In this document: in pieces, positions 15,492 to 22,152 of the stretch
Layout of the letters: each line of letters opens with the position of its first letter
How positions within the stretch are numbered: the stretch's first letter is position 1
NCBI GenBank assembly: GCA_013388525.1
Contig: JACAFA010000275.1
Location: 1 to 22,152 of the forward strand
From: Ignavibacteriaceae bacterium
Lineage (GTDB): Bacteria; Bacteroidota; Ignavibacteria; Ignavibacteriales; Ignavibacteriaceae
Direction of reading: 5' to 3'
DNA length: 22,152 nt
Notes under the pieces: generated by a model
Databases searched by the model: none
The model's input: only the letters and a program-made list of their open reading frames with translations
Told to the model about the DNA's origin: nothing
Position numbers and translations under genes: made by a program

Positions 15492-16264
15492 AAAACATAC
15501 ATCCTACCGCAATTATAAATCCCGAAGCAAAACTTGGTGAAAATTTAATTGTCGGACCTTATGCAGTTGTTGAAGAAGATGTTGAGATAGGAAACGATTG
15601 CATTATTGGGCCACATGCTGTGATTTACAATGGAGCAAGAATTGGAAACCGGGTAAAGATTTCTCAGGGAGTTTCAGTCGCCAATCTGCCGCAGGACTTA
15701 AAATTTTCCGGCGAGCCAACTCTTTTTATTATTGGTGATGATACAGTTGTTCGTGAGTTTGCAACTTTGCACCGGGGAACTAAAGAAACCGGTAAATCAC
15801 AAGTTGGAAAAAACTGTCTGCTTATGGCATATAGCCACGTACCACACGATTGTGTTATTGGTGATAATTGTATAATTGCAAATGCAGTGCAGATCGGTGG
15901 TCACTCTCACATAGAAGACTGGGTTATTATTGGTGGCTTAGCAGGTTTGCATCAATTCTCCCGTGTTGGTGAACATTCAATGATTGCCGGAGCTGCAAAA
16001 ATTACTCAGGATGTTCCACCTTACATTCTTGCAGTGAATGATCCTGCTGAATATGGCGGGCTTAATGTTGTTGGGTTAAGAAGAAGAGGTTTTAAAACAG
16101 AAGATATTCAGATTCTGAAGGAGACTTACAAATATTTATACGATAAATCCCTGAACGTTACTCAGGCTATTGAAATAATTGAATCAAAGGTAGCAAATAA
16201 TATTTATGTTCAGCGAGTGCTTAAATTCTTGAAAGGCACTAAACGGGGAATTGTCGGCAAATGA
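15488..16264 (+). CDS. lpxA: Acyl-ACP--UDP-N-acetylglucosamine O-acyltransferase
   Basis: This 258-residue enzyme carries out the first step of lipid A synthesis, moving a 3-hydroxyacyl chain from ACP to UDP-GlcNAc. It is a left-handed beta helix opening with IHPTAIINPEAKLGENLIVGPYAVV, with the catalytic His120 in SHVPHDC. The segment HSHIEDWVIIGGLAGLHQFSRVGEHSMIAG and the C-terminal helical part GGLNVVGLRRRGF to YVQRVLKFL are typical. The length is normal. The ATG overlaps the LpxC-FabZ stop in an ATGA arrangement, and its own stop overlaps the next ATG in the same way, so translation is coupled across three genes. Confidence 0.95.
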   Translation: MKNIHPTAIINPEAKLGENLIVGPYAVVEEDVEIGNDCIIGPHAVIYNGARIGNRVKISQGVSVANLPQDLKFSGEPTLFIIGDDTVVREFATLHRGTKETGKSQVGKNCLLMAYSHVPHDCVIGDNCIIANAVQIGGHSHIEDWVIIGGLAGLHQFSRVGEHSMIAGAAKITQDVPPYILAVNDPAEYGGLNVVGLRRRGFKTEDIQILKETYKYLYDKSLNVTQAIEIIESKVANNIYVQRVLKFLKGTKRGIVGK

Positions 16265-17019
16265 TCTGGCAATTTATAAATACAGGATCAAATACCGGCA
16301 GTTTTAATATGGATTTTGATCTGGAACTTGTCAGTAGTTTTTCAGGCAAACCCGTACTAAGAGTTTACCAGTGGAAACCATTTTGTATTTCTCTCGGTGC
16401 AAACCAGGATTACAATTCCATTAACCATAAAAAAGCTAATGAGGATGGTTTAGATATTGTAAAGCGACCAACCGGAGGCAGAGCAATTCTTCATGCAGAA
16501 GAACTGACATATTCAGTGGTGTATCCACTCTCAGAAGAAAAAACTCCAAAACAGATTTACAGGGAAATAAATCTTGCTTTAAAGAATGGATTAAAAAATT
16601 ACAATCCTCAATTTGAAGAAATTGAACTTGAACATACACAACCGCATTTCCCAACTTTCTATAAAGATGCAAAAAGTACATTGTGCTTTGCTGTTGCCGC
16701 AATGAACGAACTCAATTACCAGGGTAAAAAAGTTGTTGGCAGTGCTCAGCGGAAGATTGGAAATTTAATTCTTCAGCATGGATCTATTCTTTGCGGAAGT
16801 TATCATAAAAAAATTATAGATTATCTTAATCTTCCCCTCAAATTGCTCGAAGAATTACAAAATGAAATTGAACAAACTACAACAGAACTTGATACTATTA
16901 TTGGCGAGAAGATAGATTATAATCATTTATCACATGCAATAAAGAAGGGATTTGAAAATCACTTTGATATTAAGTTCGAAGAAAAGATATTTTCAGAAAC
17001 GATTTCACAGGTTAATTGA
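16261..17019 (+). CDS. LipM/LplA-family lipoyl or octanoyl transferase
   Basis: This 252-residue protein of the biotin/lipoate ligase superfamily attaches octanoyl or lipoyl groups to carrier proteins such as GcvH and the E2 subunits of 2-oxoacid dehydrogenases. It has [19 protein letters not shown] (68-86), the acyl-pocket loop, [21 protein letters not shown] (157-176) with the lysine expected for the family, and a Cys142 in [13 protein letters not shown]. The GSAQ...ILQHGSI block and the Cys-Phe pair are characteristic of the LipM octanoyltransferase branch, which uses a cysteine acyl intermediate, rather than ATP-dependent LplA. I favour LipM, with lipoate ligase as the alternative. The start overlaps the lpxA stop (ATGA), and no lipoyl synthase lies nearby. 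Confidence 0.82.
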   Translation: MIWQFINTGSNTGSFNMDFDLELVSSFSGKPVLRVYQWKPFCISLGANQDYNSINHKKANEDGLDIVKRPTGGRAILHAEELTYSVVYPLSEEKTPKQIYREINLALKNGLKNYNPQFEEIELEHTQPHFPTFYKDAKSTLCFAVAAMNELNYQGKKVVGSAQRKIGNLILQHGSILCGSYHKKIIDYLNLPLKLLEELQNEIEQTTTELDTIIGEKIDYNHLSHAIKKGFENHFDIKFEEKIFSETISQVN

Positions 17020-17834
17020 TGTCAGCAGAAAAAGAAATAAGAAGAGTTACTACCAAAGCACTCGATATCTTAAAGAAGAAAAAAATTAAAATCACTGCAC
17101 TCACGGCTTATGATTTTATTACTGCTAAATTGTTAGATGAAGCTGGCATCGACATCATACTTGTTGGTGATTCTCTTAGCAATGTTTTTCAGGGAAATGA
17201 AACTACTCTTCCTGTTACTATGGATGAAATGATTTATCATACCAAAGCAGTAACTAAAGGAGTTAACCGTGCAATGGTTGTTGTTGATATGCCTTTTATG
17301 TCATATCAGCTTGGTGCTGATGATGGTTTCCGGAATGCTGGAAGAATATTGAAGGAAACTCACGCTGCTGCAGTTAAGTTAGAAGGCGGCAGAAGGGTTG
17401 CTGAAACAGTTCGGAAAATTACTGAAAACGGAATTCCTGTAATGGGTCACGTTGGTTTAACTCCTCAAAGTATTCACCAGTTTGGAAGTTATCGCGAACG
17501 GGGTACAACAAAAAAAGAAGCCGATGAAATTTTTGAGGATGCAAAAATTCTTCAGGATGCCGGTGCGTTTGCAGTTGTGCTTGAAAAAATACCTGCTTCG
17601 CTTGGGAAAAAAATCACTTCATCATTAAAAATTCCCACAATAGGAATTGGAGCAGGTAAATTCTGTGATGGTCAAATCCTTGTTACTCCTGATATGCTTG
17701 CACTTAATGTGGATTTTCATCCGCGATTTGTACGGCACTATGCTAAACTTGCAGCTGAAATAAACAGAGCTGTTAAGTCGTATATTGTTGATGTAAAGAA
17801 AGGAAGCTTTCCTTCAGCCGAGGAAAGTTACTAG
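17019..17834 (+). CDS. panB: 3-methyl-2-oxobutanoate hydroxymethyltransferase
   Basis: This 271-residue enzyme makes ketopantoate from 2-oxoisovalerate and methylenetetrahydrofolate, the first step of pantothenate and coenzyme A synthesis. Family motifs are [19 protein letters not shown], the metal-binding VGDSLSNV and [39 protein letters not shown] and [17 protein letters not shown]. The start chosen is ATG 17019, which overlaps the preceding stop by one base (TGATG); a TTG three bases earlier is less likely. Its substrate is also the precursor of valine, handled by the aminotransferase at 5714-6802. No panC or panD is in the window. It appears to be the last gene of the envelope cluster. 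Confidence 0.95.
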   Translation: MSAEKEIRRVTTKALDILKKKKIKITALTAYDFITAKLLDEAGIDIILVGDSLSNVFQGNETTLPVTMDEMIYHTKAVTKGVNRAMVVVDMPFMSYQLGADDGFRNAGRILKETHAAAVKLEGGRRVAETVRKITENGIPVMGHVGLTPQSIHQFGSYRERGTTKKEADEIFEDAKILQDAGAFAVVLEKIPASLGKKITSSLKIPTIGIGAGKFCDGQILVTPDMLALNVDFHPRFVRHYAKLAAEINRAVKSYIVDVKKGSFPSAEESY

Positions 17835-17848
17835 TTTGGCTGTAATAC

Positions 17849-18985
17849 ATGGTAATTGTGTATAAAGTAATATCAGATAAAATTTTCAATATTGTTGATA
17901 CCCTTATACCAATATTCCTTTATAGCTTTGTAACACTAACATTTCTTCTGACATCAGATTCCCTCGCACAAGAACATGAAGTATTCTTAAAAGGCGCCTC
18001 TGTAACTGACATTGCTGAAGAAGAAGGTTTCCTTTGGGTTGCAACTTATGGTCAGGGAATATACCGTTACTCAATTGCCGATGGTAAATGGATTAACTAT
18101 TCAACAAAAAGCGGAAACCTTAGCGATGATCTTTTTTATGCTGTTGAGGTTAGCAAGAATTTTGTTTGGGCTGCATCTGTTGAAGGATTATTCACATTAA
18201 CAAAAAAAGGCAACAGGTGGGACAAAAGAAAATTTGCACAAGGCGGTGAGTTTGGTAACTGGATTCGTTCATTAAAGTACGATGAAAAGGAAAATGTTTT
18301 ATGGATCGGAAGATTCAGGAACATAACTCGTTTCGATCTTAAAACCAGAAAGTATGATGATATAGACCGAACTCAAGGTGCTGACCAAAAATCCAACACA
18401 ATAAAAACGATCGAACTTGACGGCGACAGCCTCATCTGGTTTGGCACAGAATCAGGGGTTCATATTTACAACAAAAAGAAAAAATACACTGACCCTTCTG
18501 CGTGGCAGTATTTTACCAATAAAAATAAAGCATTTAAAGAGGAAGGAAAGACAGTTTCTGTATCCAAAATTCTTTTTGAAGGAAGGAACATTTGGTTTGG
18601 TACCGACGAATTTATAACTGCTGAGCAGCCAGATTTTAACCTTGGTGGCGTTTACATTCACGACAGAAGATTTAACTGGGAGAGGATTTACAAAAGGAAT
18701 GGTCTCGGTGGCAATGGAATTTATTCGCTTTGTAGAATCGGCAACTACATCTGGGTTGGAGTTTATGAATTTGACAAGCTGCAAAAACTTGAATATGGCA
18801 AAGGCTTATATATAATCAACAGAGTTACTCGGCAGGTTACTCCTGTTGATCTCAACGAACTTAACATTACTTCTTCGTCTATTTTATCTTTTCATTTCGA
18901 CGGCACAAATATCTGGATAGGAACAGGTGAAGGGCTCATTAGACTGAAAATTGATAACAGACTTGCTGAGTGGCCGAAGAAGTAA
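17849..18985 (+). CDS. Secreted seven-bladed beta-propeller (Reg_prop type)
   Basis: This 378-residue exported protein has a long N-terminal hydrophobic segment (about 17-36) ending SLA-QEHE near residue 40, a likely signal peptide. The mature part is built of seven repeats whose core strand is x-W-(V/I/F)-(G/A)-T with a following G-(I/L/V)-Y: FLWVATYGQGIYRY, VWAASVEGLF, LWIGRFRNITRF, IWFGTESGVHIY, IWFGTDEF, IWVGVYEF and IWIGTGEGLIRL. The Trp residues fall at 63, 107, 152, 197, 249, 302 and 356. These match the two-component-regulator propeller repeats usually found in the sensor part of large hybrid kinases; here there is no kinase or membrane anchor. The role is unknown, probably ligand or surface binding. 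It begins 14 bases after panB. Confidence 0.75.
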   Translation: MVIVYKVISDKIFNIVDTLIPIFLYSFVTLTFLLTSDSLAQEHEVFLKGASVTDIAEEEGFLWVATYGQGIYRYSIADGKWINYSTKSGNLSDDLFYAVEVSKNFVWAASVEGLFTLTKKGNRWDKRKFAQGGEFGNWIRSLKYDEKENVLWIGRFRNITRFDLKTRKYDDIDRTQGADQKSNTIKTIELDGDSLIWFGTESGVHIYNKKKKYTDPSAWQYFTNKNKAFKEEGKTVSVSKILFEGRNIWFGTDEFITAEQPDFNLGGVYIHDRRFNWERIYKRNGLGGNGIYSLCRIGNYIWVGVYEFDKLQKLEYGKGLYIINRVTRQVTPVDLNELNITSSSILSFHFDGTNIWIGTGEGLIRLKIDNRLAEWPKK

Positions 18986-19117
18986 AAATTCAAGCCTTTC
19001 ACTAAACCATAAATTTCCGGCATAAATTAATCCCGCCTGATCAAATAGATTTTTATTTGCTCTGTCCTTATAATTTCTTAGTTTTGAACTCATCAGGGTA
19101 ACAAATAATGGTGCGAT

Positions 19118-22063
19118 ATGAAGAGTATTTACAAAATCTTTCTTCTGGCACTTGGGGTTTATACATCTGCCTTCTCTCAAACAACGGAAATCACAAGGCT
19201 TCCCGTTCAGGATATTTCACAATCAATTAAAGAATCTGCTTCTGTCTGGCTCTCAGAAAATGAGATAATGATTTTCTATGTGAATGAAACCAAAGATACA
19301 ATCTTTTCAACAAGAAGCACAGATAGAGGATTAAATTGGTCCCTGCCGAAGTATCAATTTAGTGTAGAACTGCTTCAGCAAACGCAGGAATTAATTTATC
19401 CTGCTGTACAAAAAACAAAGTCAGGAAGATTAGTATTTGCCTGGTCAGTTCTCGATGAGGGTATACATTTGACATATTCTGATGATAATGGGAACAATTG
19501 GTCACCAGTACAAAAGATTCTAGGGACGGGTTCTTTAAGCGGTTTTGAGAAAAAGTTGTATAATGTTAAAGTATCACAATTATTGGATGAAAAATTAATT
19601 CTCTGCTTCAATCCTGAAGGTGATCAGGGAACTCTTTACTACAAAATAAGTCTTGATAATGGAGAAACCTGGAGCGAGACCTCGCGAAAGATATCCCGTA
19701 ATGGTAATTACAGATTTAGTGATCATACAATTATTTCGGCAAACCCGGATGTTTTAATATGTGTATTTAAGCTGCAGAGAAATTTAACTTCTCCATATAA
19801 TATTTATACAAGATACAGCTATGATAATGGAACTACATGGGGAGACACAATTAACATTTCAGGATATAAAAAAAATGAAATTATACCGCGAATTTCAAGA
19901 GACAACCAGGGATTTATCTGGATATCTTACTTACGAACAGACGTAATCACTTTTCCATTTAACTCAAATTTTACAGTCGGTGATATTTTTTATATAAAGA
20001 GCAGTGATAATGGCTTAACCTGGAGCGAGGAAGCACAACTAACTCATTTCATTGGCGATGATAATTATTTATCATTAACTATTTCTGGCTCAGCTCCTTT
20101 TCTAACCTACTCAACCGTGAAGTATTCGGATAAATATCAAATTAGTTACGGCATATTAGGTCTAACCACGGAAACATTCGCACCACCATTTCTTTTTGAC
20201 AGTTTTACATATTGGAGCAACGATCCCGATAGCATATTAATCTGGGCATATGTAAAAGATGATGGTGAAGTTCAATCGGTAAAATTATATTTTGAAGATT
20301 CTACTCAGATTCTCCAACTATTTGATGACGGTTTGCACAGAGACGGTGATGCTGGTGATGGGGTATTTGGTAATAAATTGACTGACGATCTAATTAATAT
20401 TCAAACTGGAAGCACTATTCTTTTTAATGCAAACAAACTAAAAATTCCATTCTCTAATAAAGGTTTAATAGCAGATATCTATATTCAAGATACTCTCAAT
20501 ACCACTTTTACATTAAGGGATGTAGAAAACAATGTATCTGTAAGAAATAGAGAGATTCCAATTAGTTTAAATTCGTCTGGAAGATATGACGAAGGATCCT
20601 TTCTCTTCTCAGCCGGTTTCTTTCTTTCAGGTTATTCCAATGGTACACTTTGGACTAATGCAGTTGCTTCATCTACATTGATTCAAGATTATCTGGCTGG
20701 CACTGTAAATGCAAATCCAAACGATCCAATTTTTGATTTTTATGTTATAAACAGGGATGATATTCCTTTCGGTGCTACCTGGCAAAGATGGAAAGATGCA
20801 GTGTCTCTCGGTGCTGAGTTTTACGATGGAGATGGTGACCGATTATACGATCCTGTTGATAAAAACTGGAACGGTACCTGGAATCCAACCGAAGATATGC
20901 CGATGCTGCTTGGCGATATAACTGCCTGGTGTGTTTATAATGATGGTGTACCGCGCAGCCAGAGAAGATGGAACACTGTTGATCCACAAGGAATAGAAAT
21001 AAGACAGACAATCTTCGCATCAAACCAGCCAGGGTTTGAGAATGTCATTTTTATACGGTACTCAATAATGAATACAGGAATAGTAGCCGAAATCCTGGAT
21101 TCCGTTTATTTTGGTGTTTGGGAGGATGCGGATGTTGGCGATCATACAGATGATATAGTTGGATGCGATACAACTTTGCAAGCAGGATATTATTATAATG
21201 GAGACACAGATTTTGTATATGGAAACAACACACCTTCATTCTTTACTTCTTTACTGCAGGGACCTGTGATGAATACCGGTATTTCTTCGGACACAGCAAA
21301 AAGTAATTTAGGGTTACTGATTGGAGATAAAACAACAACTGGTGCCAAAAATCTTGAAATGACTTCGCACATATTTTTTATTGGTGGAGATCCTTTCTTA
21401 AATGATCCCAACACAGCACTCGAGGCAAGGTGTTACCTGGAAGGTAAAACCCGAATTTGCACTTATCCTAATCCGTGTACATTTCCATACTGTGAAGTTA
21501 GAGGCGTAGTCAACTGCAATGAAGTCAATCCTCTATTCTGGGCTTCCGGTGATCCAGTTACAAATATCGGGTGGATAAATAAGTTTATGGTTGACCACAG
21601 AAACTTAATAAGCACTGGTCCTTTTCATTTGGTAGAGAACAAACCACAAGATATTATAGTTGCTTATGTTATGGGAAGAGGAACAGATTATTTCAACTCA
21701 ATTACAGTTGCAAGAGAGAATGTGCAAAGAGCAATTCAGGAATACCTGAGCAACTTTGCATCGTTGACTTACGATCCAGGCGAACCGACAAATCCTGTAG
21801 TAAATTATATTCTCTATCAAAACTATCCGAATCCATTCAATCCAACCACAACAATCCGATACGAACTTCCGCAGGATGGAGTAGTAACAATAGAGTTGTT
21901 CGACATACTCGGACAAAAAGTAAAAACTATACTGAATGAATTTAAGAAAGCTGACAGGTATGAAGTCGCATTGAACTCATCAGGACTGGCAAGTGGAGTT
22001 TATATTTATCAGTTAAGAGTAAATGACTTCATCACGAGTAAAAAAATGGTTTTATTGAGATAA
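19118..22063 (+). CDS. T9SS-secreted Asp-box (BNR/sialidase-like) protein
   Basis: This 981-residue protein has a signal peptide (MKSIYKIFLLALGVYTSAFSQ). Residues about 25-345 form a sialidase-type propeller with five Asp-boxes (S-x-D-x-G-x-x-W) at 67-74, 121-128, 178-185, 234-241 and 295-302. I cannot identify a sialidase arginine triad, so it need not be an enzyme. An Ig-like module follows near 360-450 with LFDDGLHRDGDAGDGVFGN, then a large region of about 400 residues with a calcium-binding-like DGDGDRLYDP near 569 and four Cys near 780-805. The last 85 residues (from 897) are a type A sorting domain: YQNYPNPFNPTTTIRYELP, LFDILGQKV, SGLASGVYIYQL and KKMVLLR. It should cross the outer membrane by type IX secretion. 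Upstream, TATAAT at 19069-19074 is a weak promoter hint. Confidence 0.82.
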   Translation: MKSIYKIFLLALGVYTSAFSQTTEITRLPVQDISQSIKESASVWLSENEIMIFYVNETKDTIFSTRSTDRGLNWSLPKYQFSVELLQQTQELIYPAVQKTKSGRLVFAWSVLDEGIHLTYSDDNGNNWSPVQKILGTGSLSGFEKKLYNVKVSQLLDEKLILCFNPEGDQGTLYYKISLDNGETWSETSRKISRNGNYRFSDHTIISANPDVLICVFKLQRNLTSPYNIYTRYSYDNGTTWGDTINISGYKKNEIIPRISRDNQGFIWISYLRTDVITFPFNSNFTVGDIFYIKSSDNGLTWSEEAQLTHFIGDDNYLSLTISGSAPFLTYSTVKYSDKYQISYGILGLTTETFAPPFLFDSFTYWSNDPDSILIWAYVKDDGEVQSVKLYFEDSTQILQLFDDGLHRDGDAGDGVFGNKLTDDLINIQTGSTILFNANKLKIPFSNKGLIADIYIQDTLNTTFTLRDVENNVSVRNREIPISLNSSGRYDEGSFLFSAGFFLSGYSNGTLWTNAVASSTLIQDYLAGTVNANPNDPIFDFYVINRDDIPFGATWQRWKDAVSLGAEFYDGDGDRLYDPVDKNWNGTWNPTEDMPMLLGDITAWCVYNDGVPRSQRRWNTVDPQGIEIRQTIFASNQPGFENVIFIRYSIMNTGIVAEILDSVYFGVWEDADVGDHTDDIVGCDTTLQAGYYYNGDTDFVYGNNTPSFFTSLLQGPVMNTGISSDTAKSNLGLLIGDKTTTGAKNLEMTSHIFFIGGDPFLNDPNTALEARCYLEGKTRICTYPNPCTFPYCEVRGVVNCNEVNPLFWASGDPVTNIGWINKFMVDHRNLISTGPFHLVENKPQDIIVAYVMGRGTDYFNSITVARENVQRAIQEYLSNFASLTYDPGEPTNPVVNYILYQNYPNPFNPTTTIRYELPQDGVVTIELFDILGQKVKTILNEFKKADRYEVALNSSGLASGVYIYQLRVNDFITSKKMVLLR

Positions 22064-22106
22064 TATTTATTATTTAATATTTGTTAGCAAACAAACGGAG
22101 GAAGAA

Positions 22107-22152
22107 ATGAAAACTTTAGTTTTCAAAAAAGAAATTCTTTTCTGGTTCTTCC
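22107..22152 (+). CDS. Start of a further gene, cut by the window end
   Basis: ATG 22107 follows a strong ribosome binding site, GGAGGA at 22097-22102, and the frame runs open to the end: MKTLVFKKEILFWFF. Lysines followed by hydrophobic residues suggest a signal peptide or membrane anchor. It lies 43 bases after the T9SS protein and could be cotranscribed. The function cannot be told from 15 residues. Confidence 0.6.
   Translation, partial: MKTLVFKKEILFWFF

Noticed and set aside
18884..19180. Minus-strand ORF of 98 codons across the spacer before the T9SS gene
   Set aside because: It overlaps the ends of two convincing genes, starts inside a signal peptide region of one of them and shows no family features. 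The spacer part alone is not enough to support a gene.
1..22152. CRISPR arrays, insertion sequences, tRNA or rRNA genes
   Set aside because: No regularly spaced repeats, transposase motifs, terminal inverted repeats or cloverleaf sequences were seen by eye anywhere in the window.

Overview
The window looks like a chromosomal piece from a low-GC Gram-negative bacterium of the Bacteroidota/Chlorobiota/Ignavibacteria (FCB) group, most likely Ignavibacteria. The reasons are a large secreted protein ending in a type IX secretion sorting domain (YQNYPNPFNPTT... to KKMVLLR), a fused LpxC-FabZ enzyme (known in FCB bacteria), tandem OmpH/Skp genes beside bamA, and a full lipid A gene set. The assignment rests on gene content only; no rRNA or tRNA is present.

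Layout. 2-1090: the 3' end of a type I pullulanase, then a small secreted protein of unknown function. 1083-4442 (minus): a cytoplasmic multi-PAS hybrid histidine kinase whose receiver domain has Glu in place of the phosphoacceptor Asp. 4443-4829: a 387-base divergent spacer with two inverted repeats. 4830-5603: an MlaE-type lipid ABC permease without a neighbouring ATPase. 5714-6802: branched-chain aminotransferase, closed by a clear intrinsic terminator. 6891-8301: lexA with a consensus-like promoter carrying two matching 16-bp palindromes (probable LexA boxes), followed by two small unknown genes, one WYL-like and one resembling a restriction-endonuclease fold that has lost its catalytic E-x-K. 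8459-17834: a tightly packed, mostly overlapping plus-strand envelope cluster: uppS, bamA, ompH, ompH, lpxD, lpxC-fabZ, lpxA, lipM/lplA-like, panB. 17849-22152: a secreted seven-bladed propeller, a T9SS-exported Asp-box protein, and the first codons of another probable exported protein.

How the genes work together. UppS makes the lipid carrier for peptidoglycan and O-antigen, BamA and the Skp-like chaperones build outer membrane proteins, and LpxD, LpxC-FabZ and LpxA start lipid A synthesis while FabZ supplies acyl chains. This is one outer-membrane construction operon with two cofactor genes (lipoyl transfer and pantothenate) at its end. The most distinctive regulatory feature is the lexA promoter and the two genes cotranscribed with lexA; they could be a small lineage-specific SOS accessory module, which is inference.
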